Notes under the pieces: model-generated
Seen by the model: the letters and a program-made list of their open reading frames with translations, nothing else
Told to the model about the DNA's origin: nothing
Database searches by the model: none
Translations under genes and position numbers: made by a program
Shown here: piece after piece, positions 9,812 to 17,871 of the stretch
Numbering within the stretch: the stretch's first letter is position 1
How the letters are laid out: every line of letters begins with the position of its first letter
Origin: Burkholderiales bacterium UBA954
Lineage (GTDB): Bacteria; Pseudomonadota; Gammaproteobacteria; Burkholderiales; Burkholderiaceae_A
Direction: 5' to 3'
Length of the DNA: 32,950 nucleotides
Assembly: GCA_002293155.1 (NCBI GenBank)
Contig: DBCQ01000027.1
Location: 127,047-159,996 of the forward strand

Positions 9812-10510
<699 letters not shown>

Positions 10511-10516
10511 CTAGCC

Positions 10517-11302
10517 TTAGGACTTCAGGCTTGCCCAGTATTTTCGAGCCTCTAGAAGGTCTTCAGGGGTGTCAATGCCACCGTGGGGCATCTCCGATGT
10601 GGGGTGGACAGCGATGGCGTGGCCATTCCATAGCCAGCGCAGCTGCTCGAGTTGTTCGGATTGTTCAATCGGACAACTCGGCCAGGTGACAAAGGTCTCA
10701 AGCCCGCTGGCACGGTAGGCATAGATCCCGATATGACGCATCAGGTCCGCTGCCACCGGACTCTCTTTGACGACGCTTATTGCGGCTAAATTGGGCCAGA
10801 GATCACGCTGAAAGGGGATTGGTGCGCGAGAAAAATAAAGCGCATGTCCACGTGAGTTGGTTACAACCTTCACGATGTTTGGATTACCCATTAACTCACG
10901 ATCCCCGATCGGCGATGCCGCAGTCGAGACGGAGGCACTCGGATCCTTGTCAAGCGCCTGGGCCACCTCGCCAATCAGTCTGGGGTCGATAAAGGGTTCG
11001 TCCCCTTGAACATTGACGATAATCTGCTCGGGCTCGGCCTGGAGTTGCATAACGATTTCAGCGATACGGTCTGTCCCGCTCGGGTGGTCGGCGCGGGTTA
11101 GGCGTGCCTCGAAGCCTTCGCAGGTTACCCGATCGAGAATCTCTGGGCAGTCGGTCGCAATGATGATGCGCTCCGCTCCGCTTCGCTTCGCTTGCTCAGC
11201 CACCCGCACGACCATTGGTTTTCCGCCAATATCAGCCAGTGGTTTATTCGCAAGTCGGCTCGATGCTCGGCGTGCGGGGATGACGGCCCAAAATAGTGTC
11301 AA
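10517..11302 (-). CDS. kdsB: 3-deoxy-manno-octulosonate cytidylyltransferase (CMP-Kdo synthetase)
   Basis: Activates Kdo with CTP for transfer to lipid A in the cytoplasm. The 261-residue nucleotidyltransferase carries VIPARRASSRLANKPLADIGGKPM at the N-terminus, IIATDCPEI, HPSGTDRIAE and IVNVQGDEPFIDP, all diagnostic. The start is a TTG at 11302 that overlaps the stop of the Trm112-like gene (sequence ttga), which suggests coupled translation. It sits between Trm112 and adk in the usual lpxK-Trm112-kdsB-adk run. Confidence 0.96.
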   Translation of the reverse strand: MTLFWAVIPARRASSRLANKPLADIGGKPMVVRVAEQAKRSGAERIIIATDCPEILDRVTCEGFEARLTRADHPSGTDRIAEIVMQLQAEPEQIIVNVQGDEPFIDPRLIGEVAQALDKDPSASVSTAASPIGDRELMGNPNIVKVVTNSRGHALYFSRAPIPFQRDLWPNLAAISVVKESPVAADLMRHIGIYAYRASGLETFVTWPSCPIEQSEQLEQLRWLWNGHAIAVHPTSEMPHGGIDTPEDLLEARKYWASLKS

Positions 11303-11514
11303 GTCTGATCCGAAGCGTTGTTGGCCATATCTCTGTTAGCGATCTCGATTTTATGAATCGGGATCGCAGAGCGCTCTAGCAGGTAGGGAATACCGTCGAT
11401 GATCGGGTAGGCCAGGCCCTCCGATTCGCAGATCAGATAGTTTCCCCCCTTGCCCAGAGTGAGGGGTTGCTTAGACTTTGGACAGGCCAAGATCTCAAGG
11501 AGTTTTGGGTCCAT
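11299..11514 (-). CDS. Trm112/YcaR family small protein
   Basis: A 71-residue protein starting MDPKLLEILACPKSKQPLTL and with the family block LAYPIIDGIPYLLE. Trm112-family proteins are small zinc-ribbon partners of methyltransferases in eukaryotes and archaea; the bacterial role is unclear. The usual CPxC knuckle is reduced to CPKS here, leaving one Cys, and only one further Cys (LICES) is visible, so zinc binding is doubtful. It overlaps lpxK by 20 bp and kdsB by 4 bp, so it is embedded in the lipid A/Kdo operon. Confidence 0.9.
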   Translation of the reverse strand: MDPKLLEILACPKSKQPLTLGKGGNYLICESEGLAYPIIDGIPYLLERSAIPIHKIEIANRDMANNASDQT

Positions 11515-12640
11515 GCATCATCCTTTGAATAAATTCCGAATCACACTGCGCATCGCGACGTAGCGCCCAAGCCTCTGATGGAAGTGTCCTGTGGGTAGAA
11601 AAAAACTTTACTGCATCTTTTTCGGTCATGAGAACGTGATCATAGTGCGTTAGTTGTAATTGTTGCTCAATACGGCTGGCGAGTTCGGGGTCGTGGTCTG
11701 CAAGGGGAAGCGTTTCAATCGCGAGGCCCATGTCGCGAAGCGATTGAAAGAATTGCTCTGGCTTAGCGATACCCGCAACGGCCAGAATTCGTCGGCCGCG
11801 TAGCTGTGCGATTCCGTCGTCGACCGAGAGCCACCGCTCAGGGGTCTGCCAGGCGGTAAGTGGCACCCAGCTGCTGCCCACCTGCGTCAGGGGGGCTGAC
11901 AGTCGGGGTAACGGCCCTAGGCCATCGGGGTGTGCGATCTGCAATCCGTTATTTACCCAGGCGTCGAAACGTGTGAGTTGGATTGCGGGCTCGCGCAGTG
12001 GGCCGTAGGGCAGGCAATGGCCGTTTCCAAACCCCCGTTCGTCGATCACAAGCACTGTATGGTCACAATGAAGATAGCGTTGCTGAAGGCCGTCGTCGAG
12101 GATGACGACGTTTAGGTCGGGAATTGCGGCCCTCAAGGCATTCAGACTACTGTGCCGATCTCTACCAACGGCAACCGGGCATTGGGTTCGCCATGCGAGC
12201 CACCAGGCTTCATCCCCTACCGTGAGGGCGGGGAGTTGGGCTAGGTCTTCCGGGAAAATGATGGTCGGTTTTCCATGCTCGGCTTGCGACCGATATCCTC
12301 GCGATAAGATGCCGCAACGCCAGCCCGCCTTCGTTAGTGACTGGGCGATGGCTAGAACACAGGGGGTTTTACCCGCACCCCCGACGACGAGGTTTCCAAC
12401 CCCGACAACACGAACACCATGGACCTTTTTAGGCGGTTTTAAACGTGCCCAGAGTTCCCTCAGAGCGAGGCCCGTGAGGTAGACCCCTTCCAATACAAGC
12501 AGCCCGACCTTCAGGGCAGCAGAGAGTTCCTGAGGAGGTTCCTGCTGGTGCTCTGAGTGAGATCTCGGCTCGGCGGGCGGCGAGGTGCCCGGGCCGCGGT
12601 AAAACCAGTGCGTCAATAATCTGGATTGGAGAGATTTCAC
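11495..12640 (-). CDS. lpxK: Tetraacyldisaccharide 4'-kinase
   Basis: Inner-membrane-associated kinase that phosphorylates the lipid A precursor at the 4' position. The 381-residue reading frame has the P-loop GNLVVGGAGKT (82-92), SRGYRSQ, VGDEAWWLA, the DDGLQQ motif with HCDHTVLVIDERGFGNG, and the late LPLADHDP and VLMTEKDAVKF. Between residues about 16 and 38 a Pro/Ser/Glu/His-rich stretch (GPGTSPPAEPRSHSEHQQEP) interrupts the usual N-terminal membrane helix region. The longest frame starts with GTG at 12640 and lacks a clear ribosome site, so the true start is uncertain. It heads lpxK-Trm112-kdsB-adk. Confidence 0.94.
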   Translation of the reverse strand: MKSLQSRLLTHWFYRGPGTSPPAEPRSHSEHQQEPPQELSAALKVGLLVLEGVYLTGLALRELWARLKPPKKVHGVRVVGVGNLVVGGAGKTPCVLAIAQSLTKAGWRCGILSRGYRSQAEHGKPTIIFPEDLAQLPALTVGDEAWWLAWRTQCPVAVGRDRHSSLNALRAAIPDLNVVILDDGLQQRYLHCDHTVLVIDERGFGNGHCLPYGPLREPAIQLTRFDAWVNNGLQIAHPDGLGPLPRLSAPLTQVGSSWVPLTAWQTPERWLSVDDGIAQLRGRRILAVAGIAKPEQFFQSLRDMGLAIETLPLADHDPELASRIEQQLQLTHYDHVLMTEKDAVKFFSTHRTLPSEAWALRRDAQCDSEFIQRMMHGPKTP

Positions 12641-12995
12641 AGGGGGGTGGGGTTTTAGGAAAAAGTCTCAGGTTAGGGCAGAGTAGCTAGAAATGGTCGT
12701 CGGGCTTGGGGCTGTGGATAAGGTTGTGGAAAGAGTGCGACTCGAGAGAATAAGCGCTTCTTTAATTTGAGGTTAGTTGCCCGGGGTTTGGCTAACGTCC
12801 TAGTTTATTTAATAAATTATCCAATAAAATCATATAGTTAGAATTAGAAATGAGGCTCTGTAAGGGATTTTGACGTAGATTTGCAATGGATCATCGTCAA
12901 AGCCTTATTCTGTGGACATCTCTGGGTGCTAAGGCTTAATTTTCGGGTGTTTCACGGCTGTTTCACGGCTAAACGAAGGTGGGGGCAGGTTCAAA
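12641..12995. other. AT-rich intergenic region between divergent lpxK and xseA
   Basis: No gene is recognisable in these 355 bp. The middle (about 12805-12850) is very AT-rich. Four sites resemble DnaA boxes: tgtggata from 12714, tgtggaaag 12725-12733, ttatccaat 12817-12825 and tgtggacat 12911-12919. Inverted arms aagcctta (12900-12907) and taaggctt (12930-12937) are followed by aatttt. A tandem repeat lies at 12948-12969. It must contain promoters for both divergent genes. In many betaproteobacteria exbB and exbD lie here. Confidence 0.55.
12948..12969. repeat. Tandem 11-bp direct repeat
   Basis: Two exact adjacent copies of tgtttcacggc at 12948-12958 and 12959-12969, ending 26 bp before the xseA start. 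Function unknown; it could be a regulator site or simple slippage. Confidence 0.85.
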
Positions 12996-14195
12996 TTGTC
13001 AGTTTTGTCGGTTACCGAATTAAATCGGGCGGTTGCGGTAAGCCTTGAGAGGAATTTCCCCCTCATGCGGGTGCAGGGGGAGATCGCCGGGCTTACCCGC
13101 GCAGCGAGTGGGCACTGGTATTTCTCCCTAAGGGATTCGTCTGCAAGTGTAAAAGCAGTGATGTTCCGAGGGAAAACATCCCTCCTTGATTGGCAGCCTA
13201 AGGAGGGGGATCAGGTCGAGGTCACCGCGGTCGTTACGCTTTACGAGCCGCGCGGTGATTTTCAGCTTCGTATTGAGTCGATCTCCAGGAGTGGACAGGG
13301 TGCGCTATTCGAGGCGTTTCTCGCGCGCAAACAAAAACTCTTGCAGGCAGGCTTGCTCGACCCCGAGCGTAAGCGTCCGATACCGACAACGATCAATGCG
13401 ATCGGGCTTGTCACCTCCCTGGGAGCAGCAGCCTTACGTGACGTGGTGGTGACCCTCACGCAGCTCGCGCCGCGGATTCGAATCGTTCTCTACCCATCGC
13501 TGGTTCAGGGCACGGAGGCTGCAGCAATGCTCTGCCAACAAATAAGGCGTGCAGATCAGAACCCAGCGCTTGACGCATTACTCCTCGTTCGAGGAGGCGG
13601 CAGTTTAGAGGACCTCTGGGCATTTAACGATGAGGAGTTGGCGCACGCGATTGCGGGGTGTCAGCATGTCGTGATCGCGGGGATTGGCCACGAGACTGAT
13701 GTAACGATTGCGGACCTTATCGCCGATATTCGAGCTGCAACACCGACGGCAGCCGCGCAGAGCGTTGCTCGGCGTGATCAGCAGGCAGTGCAACTGCTCA
13801 CCGAGTTCGGCATGCGTGCGGCAGCGATCATGCGCCGTCGATGGACAGCCGCGCAGCAGCGTTTGGATTTATTGTCGCAGGCGGTGAAGAGCCCCCGGGA
13901 GACTCTGGCCTTGCGGCAACTTAGGCTCGAGGGGTTGACCCGACACCTTCGACTCTCAATGAAGGGGCGGCTGCAGGTGGCCAATGCGCGGCTCGATCGG
14001 ATTCGGGCAGAACTGTCGGCGCTTGATCCCACTGCGATTCTGGGCCGGGGCTATGCAATGGTGCTGGATACCGAGGCGCGACTTGTAACGGACGCTCGCG
14101 CTGTGGGCCTTGGCCAGGCACTTACGGTGCAACTCGCCAAAGGCCTTCTCGACGTCAGGGTTCATAGAGCCCACGGCGAGGACCCGGCGGGATAA
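12996..14195 (+). CDS. xseA: Exodeoxyribonuclease VII large subunit
   Basis: Catalytic subunit of the single-strand-specific exonuclease VII used in mismatch repair and DNA end processing. Residues about 1-95 form the OB-fold ([43 protein letters not shown]), followed by the nuclease core with [40 protein letters not shown] and [26 protein letters not shown], which hold the expected Asp/Arg/His residues. The C-terminus is coiled-coil-like and ends with the GRGYAMV motif. At 399 residues it is shorter than the E. coli protein but complete in motifs. The start is TTG 12996 with gggggcagg upstream; no better ATG is in frame. The small subunit xseB is not in the window. Confidence 0.96.
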   Translation: MSVLSVTELNRAVAVSLERNFPLMRVQGEIAGLTRAASGHWYFSLRDSSASVKAVMFRGKTSLLDWQPKEGDQVEVTAVVTLYEPRGDFQLRIESISRSGQGALFEAFLARKQKLLQAGLLDPERKRPIPTTINAIGLVTSLGAAALRDVVVTLTQLAPRIRIVLYPSLVQGTEAAAMLCQQIRRADQNPALDALLLVRGGGSLEDLWAFNDEELAHAIAGCQHVVIAGIGHETDVTIADLIADIRAATPTAAAQSVARRDQQAVQLLTEFGMRAAAIMRRRWTAAQQRLDLLSQAVKSPRETLALRQLRLEGLTRHLRLSMKGRLQVANARLDRIRAELSALDPTAILGRGYAMVLDTEARLVTDARAVGLGQALTVQLAKGLLDVRVHRAHGEDPAG

Positions 14196-14238
14196 AATTC
14201 ACCGCTCGATCCGTCGTAAACTCAAAAAGGAATTTGAC

Positions 14239-14817
14239 ATGGAACACGCGCTTCCCGCTCTACCGTATCCCCTCGATGGGCTTCAGCCCCATATCTCCAA
14301 AGAGACACTCGAATTCCACTACGGAAAGCACCATCAGACATATGTCACGAACCTGAACAACCTCATCAAGGGCACTGAATTCGAGAGTGCATCGCTTGAA
14401 GAGATTGTCAAGAAATCATCGGGTGGCGTCTTCAATAACGCGGCTCAGATCTGGAATCACACCTTCTACTGGAACTCCCTGTCGCCCAAGGGCGGCGGCG
14501 CGCCGAGCGGGGCTTTAGCAGCAGCAATTGACAAGAAGTGGGGATCGTTTGACGCGTTCAAAGAGGCCTTCACAAAGAGCGCCGTGGGTAATTTTGGGTC
14601 GAGCTGGACTTGGCTGGTTAAAAAAACGGATGGCAGCCTCGATATTGTGAATACGAGTAACGCAGCAACGCCCGTCACGACAGCCGACACCCCGCTGATT
14701 ACCTGCGATCTATGGGAGCACGCCTATTACATCGATTATCGCAACCGCAGACCGGATTACCTCGGCGCGTTTTGGTCCTTGGTTAACTGGGATTTTGCGT
14801 CGAAAAACGCTGCCTAA
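14239..14817 (+). CDS. sodB: Superoxide dismutase, iron type
   Basis: Cytoplasmic enzyme converting superoxide to oxygen and peroxide. The 192-residue protein has metal ligands His27, His74, Asp157 and His161 ([31 protein letters not shown]). Gln70 in [13 protein letters not shown] is at the position typical of Fe-SOD rather than Mn-SOD. The frame is open far upstream into xseA, but ATG 14239 matches the family start and has aaaaagga at a good distance. It follows xseA after 43 bp; taaaat at 14193-14198, across the xseA stop, might be a -10 box of its own promoter. It converges on the DUF192 gene with overlapping stops. Confidence 0.98.
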   Translation: MEHALPALPYPLDGLQPHISKETLEFHYGKHHQTYVTNLNNLIKGTEFESASLEEIVKKSSGGVFNNAAQIWNHTFYWNSLSPKGGGAPSGALAAAIDKKWGSFDAFKEAFTKSAVGNFGSSWTWLVKKTDGSLDIVNTSNAATPVTTADTPLITCDLWEHAYYIDYRNRRPDYLGAFWSLVNWDFASKNAA

Positions 14818-15293
14818 TTGCGCGTCAGGGAAGGTCCGGAGACCTGGTCTCCGGCGATAACACCACGAGCCCTGAACCAGCCCCGTTCCATTTCCAAGGC
14901 GTAACGTACCGGTTTTTCTGAGCAGTGGGCCTGCTCAGAAAAAGGCTCCATATCAGCGAAATTTACAATTGCACCGTCGTCGCCTATAAACGCGATGGTG
15001 AGCGGTAACGGTGTATTTTTCATCCAGAAGCACTGCCGTTCTGGCCGCTCAAAGACAAAGAGCATCCCGTAGTTGAGTGGCAGAGTGCGCCGACCCATGA
15101 GTCCTTGTGTGCGGCTTGCTGGCGTATCCGCAATCTCAACCGTGATCTGGAAAAAACGAACCGTAATCACGCCAGTTCGTTGCTGCGCATTGGCATGAAC
15201 GCCAATCCAGAGCAGCAGAATAATGACCAAGGCGCGTGTTGTCGCCTTGTGAAGGATCTGCTGGCTCGATTGAGGGTGAAGAAACCAGGCCAT
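14814..15293 (-). CDS. Secreted DUF192 protein
   Basis: A 159-residue protein of the DUF192 family (COG1430), of unknown biochemical role. An N-terminal signal segment ([16 protein letters not shown], cut probably after Ala36) sends it out of the cytoplasm. The mature part has the family signatures [39 protein letters not shown] and the C-terminal [19 protein letters not shown]. The start ATG 15293 gives a long n-region of about 20 residues before the hydrophobic core. It starts 22 bp after the membrane/spermidine-synthase-like gene, so the two are likely one operon. Its stop TAG and the sodB stop TAA overlap on opposite strands. Confidence 0.9.
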   Translation of the reverse strand: MAWFLHPQSSQQILHKATTRALVIILLLWIGVHANAQQRTGVITVRFFQITVEIADTPASRTQGLMGRRTLPLNYGMLFVFERPERQCFWMKNTPLPLTIAFIGDDGAIVNFADMEPFSEQAHCSEKPVRYALEMERGWFRARGVIAGDQVSGPSLTRN

Positions 15294-15315
15294 ATTCAGG
15301 CGAGCGCGGGGGATA

Positions 15316-17364
15316 TCAAGAGCGTTTTAGTAGTCGCAGCAGATTAATGTAATCGTCTGTGAAGATGGGAAACCCAGGGCGTTTCGGAATGTCTTGACCG
15401 ACGGATTCTATCTGTTTTGCCGCTAGGATTGACGTGTTTCGGGTCATGATCACCTGATCGGTCATCGCAAGCCAATACCCGGGCCCATAATCGAATCTCG
15501 GGGAGTCGGAGATGAGTACTACCGATAGCCCATGTGCATCGGCGAGGTTGCGTGCCACAGGCATCAGATCGACGAACCGATTTGTCGCCTGAAATACGAT
15601 GACGCCGTTGGGCTTCAGGTGCTTCATGTAGATTTCCATTGCCTCCTTGGTGATCAAGTGCGACGGAATCGAGTCCCCTGAAAATGCATCAATTGCAAGG
15701 ACATCAAACTGACGTGGGGGTTCGCGATCTAATGCGAGACGTCCATCTCCAATGATGATCTCGTGCGTCCCCTTCATGCCACGTAGAAATGTGAACTCCT
15801 GTTCGGCCGCTCGCACGACAGCCTGTGAAATCTCGTAAAAGACCCAGTGATCGCCGGGTTTTGCATAGACTGCGAGCGCTCCGGCGCCAAGGCCAATGAC
15901 GCCTACCCGCTTGGGCTCATCCGAGAGGCTTGCAAATAGTCGTCCGTAGCCGCTTGTGGGCCCGAAGTAGCTCGATGGGGACATTCGCAAGTCTTCTCCC
16001 AGCAGCTGACCGCCGTGCGAGATAGCGCCGTGAATCATGCTGCGAAATTCAGACCCGTTTGAGCTGTCTCGAGTGCGCACGACCCCATAAAAATCTCGCT
16101 CCATGAAGCGGACGCCGACGGTGTAATCACGAACGCCCTGCCACGACAGCAGACTCACGGCTGCCACGACGCAAACCCCGATGCCGCGCGTAACCCTTCG
16201 CATCAATGGCTGTTGGCCAATTGTTAAGAATAATGAGGTGATGGCCGCGGCAATCAGAGCCGCATAGAGCTCAAAGTAACCACTGAATACGATCGGTGCG
16301 ATAACGGCCATCGCCAGAGACCCAAGCGCCCCTCCGATTGAGATTGAGAGGTAAAACGCCGTAAGCTTAGCGGGATGTGGTTTGAGCCTCGCAAGTTCCC
16401 CATGGCAGACCATGCAGGTGACAAACAGGCCGCAGGCATAAATTGGTGTGACAATTTTCAGATTCAAGGAGTCTGAGAGCCAGGCCATGATCGGAAGTAA
16501 AACGCCAGCCAACAGTAAAAATAGTGGGCGGACATACCACCGCGGGTGATCAAAACTGATGATGAAGGTAATCAGGTAAAGGGCTAATGGGATAACCCAG
16601 AGCAGCGGTGCCGAAGAAATGTTCTGAGTCAGGTGACTGCTAATGCCCAGCAACATCGCCGAACCAATTCCCGAGAGCGCGACCCAGAGTAGCCAATGAT
16701 CCAATCGAATTGTGCTGGGAGCTGATTCTGAGAAGTTGGGCGCCTGAGCGCTCTCTGAGTGGGCGGAGGCGTGCTGATTGGTCTGCGCCCGCAGAAGTGT
16801 CTCGCGTCCTAGCGCGATACAAAGCAAGGCGAAGACTACAAATAGGCCTGACCACACCCAGGCAGTCTCACGGGTACCCAGCCACGGCTCAATGAGGAAG
16901 GGAAATCCAAGGAGGGCCAGAAGGGATGCAAAGTTTGATAACGCAAATAATCGATAAGGAGCTGAGGCGCGGTGACGACGCCAATACCAGGCCCCGATCA
17001 AGGGAGTTGTCGTGGCGAGCAAAAAGTAAGGCAGGCCGATGGTGGCTGCAAGAAGCCCAAGAATACGTCCAATAGGCTCTTCAGAGCCCTCTGGCCGCCA
17101 AGCGGGGCTCGCGATGATGGGCATTGTGATGGCGGCTGCGATCAATAATCCGCTGTGCAGGATGACTTGTCGCTTCAGGCTAAGCCATCGATTGAGCGCA
17201 TCTGCGTAGGCATAACCCGCAAGCAGTGCAGTCTGAAAAAATAGCAGGCAGGTTCCCCATAGCGCAGCAGAGCCCCCGAACCAAGGAAGAATCTGTTTTG
17301 CGATCAGCGGCTGAACTAAAAAAATCAGGAACGCAGAGACAAAAATAACGAGGGCGTAAAACAT
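15316..17364 (-). CDS. Membrane protein fused to spermidine-synthase-like domain (copy 1)
   Basis: A 682-residue protein. The first 420 residues or so hold about ten hydrophobic helices, beginning FVSAFLIFLVQPLIAKQILPWFGGSAALWGT. The C-terminal part (about 440-680) is a Rossmann methyltransferase-like fold of the spermidine synthase superfamily, with YFGPTSGYGR, the nucleotide/SAM loop VGVIGLGAGALAVYA and LAIDAFSGDSIPSHLITKEA. Such fused proteins are common in proteobacteria but their reaction is not established; they may not make spermidine. ATG 17364 has no Shine-Dalgarno before it; the mRNA instead reads cacctcct there. It is a paralogue of the gene at 25126-27201 and is followed by DUF192. 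Confidence 0.85.
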   Translation of the reverse strand: MFYALVIFVSAFLIFLVQPLIAKQILPWFGGSAALWGTCLLFFQTALLAGYAYADALNRWLSLKRQVILHSGLLIAAAITMPIIASPAWRPEGSEEPIGRILGLLAATIGLPYFLLATTTPLIGAWYWRRHRASAPYRLFALSNFASLLALLGFPFLIEPWLGTRETAWVWSGLFVVFALLCIALGRETLLRAQTNQHASAHSESAQAPNFSESAPSTIRLDHWLLWVALSGIGSAMLLGISSHLTQNISSAPLLWVIPLALYLITFIISFDHPRWYVRPLFLLLAGVLLPIMAWLSDSLNLKIVTPIYACGLFVTCMVCHGELARLKPHPAKLTAFYLSISIGGALGSLAMAVIAPIVFSGYFELYAALIAAAITSLFLTIGQQPLMRRVTRGIGVCVVAAVSLLSWQGVRDYTVGVRFMERDFYGVVRTRDSSNGSEFRSMIHGAISHGGQLLGEDLRMSPSSYFGPTSGYGRLFASLSDEPKRVGVIGLGAGALAVYAKPGDHWVFYEISQAVVRAAEQEFTFLRGMKGTHEIIIGDGRLALDREPPRQFDVLAIDAFSGDSIPSHLITKEAMEIYMKHLKPNGVIVFQATNRFVDLMPVARNLADAHGLSVVLISDSPRFDYGPGYWLAMTDQVIMTRNTSILAAKQIESVGQDIPKRPGFPIFTDDYINLLRLLKRS

Positions 17365-17401
17365 AGGAGGTGAGGTGCTACTCGGAGGGATACTTGCTAT
17401 A

Positions 17402-17429
17402 AAAAAGGCAGGGAAACCCCTGCCTTTTT
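17402..17429. terminator. Bidirectional intrinsic terminator
   Basis: A 12-bp stem aaaaaggcaggg / ccctgccttttt with a 4-base loop (aaac). The T-run is present on either strand. On the minus strand it ends the transcript of the small Lys-rich protein gene (17476-17631) just before the start of the 17364 gene, so the latter needs its own start of transcription or readthrough. Confidence 0.85.
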
Positions 17430-17475
17430 AAGATTATCGGAAGGCCAAAACCCCCCGATGAAGCCGATACCAAGA

Positions 17476-17631
17476 TTACTTCTTTTTCTCGTCTTTCTTA
17501 GGGGCTGCTTTTTTCTCGTCTTTCTTGGCCTCTGCTTTAGCAGGAGCTTTCTCATCTTTCTTGGCAGGAGCCTGTGCAAAAGCAACAGTGGCAAAGGTAC
17601 CTGCGATAACTGCAGCGATCAGCTTTTTCAT
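17476..17631 (-). CDS. Tiny exported Lys/Ala-rich repeat protein
   Basis: A 51-residue protein read from ATG 17631, with aagga eight bases upstream. Residues 1-19 (MKKLIAAVIAGTFATVAFA) are a clean signal peptide with an AFA cleavage site. The 32-residue mature part consists almost only of Lys, Ala, Glu, Asp and Pro and repeats KKDEK three times (residues 24-28, 36-40, 45-49) with Ala/Pro linkers. Nothing suggests an enzyme. A terminator follows 46 bp after the stop, and the gene stands alone between the membrane fusion gene and divergent icd, so it is a complete single-gene unit. Similar small Lys-rich periplasmic proteins occur in Burkholderiales; the function is unknown to me. Confidence 0.8.
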   Translation of the reverse strand: MKKLIAAVIAGTFATVAFAQAPAKKDEKAPAKAEAKKDEKKAAPKKDEKKK

Positions 17632-17794
17632 GCGATTTCCTTATCGATAAGTAAAAAGTGGCCGGAGACGTGCCCGTTTCCGGCGAGGCCCAGACGAATT
17701 CCGGGCGCCCACGATAATAACGCAATGCCAGACCTTCTGGTTGACAGGGGCGGGGGTGAAAGGTGCCGCCAAGGGGGCTCAGGCGCGCCGGGGG

Positions 17795-17800
17795 TAAAAT
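17795..17800 (+). promoter_or_regulatory. Possible -10 box for icd
   Basis: The hexamer taaaat lies 72 bp before the icd start in the gap 17632-17871. No good -35 hexamer sits 16-18 bp before it, so this is only a suggestion. A ttgaca at 17741-17746 is too far away to pair with it. Confidence 0.25.
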
Positions 17801-17871
17801 CGGGGGCGCCGCAGGATTTGAAACCCGCTTTCTAGCCTGCCGGAGTTCGTCTATTTCTTAGGGAGGTCTCT

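Noticed and set aside
12641..12995. Main chromosomal origin of replication
   Set aside because: DnaA-like boxes and an AT-rich core are present, but box matches are imperfect and none of the usual origin neighbours (dnaA, dnaN, rpmH, parAB, mnmG) is near.
17397..17594. 65-codon minus-strand frame rich in Leu, Arg and Lys
   Set aside because: It is the shifted frame over the small KKDEK protein and runs through the terminator; the frame with signal peptide and ribosome site (17476-17631) is the real one.
17741..17769. Consensus ttgaca as an icd promoter -35
   Set aside because: No -10-like hexamer follows at 15-19 bp; the region there is GC-rich.
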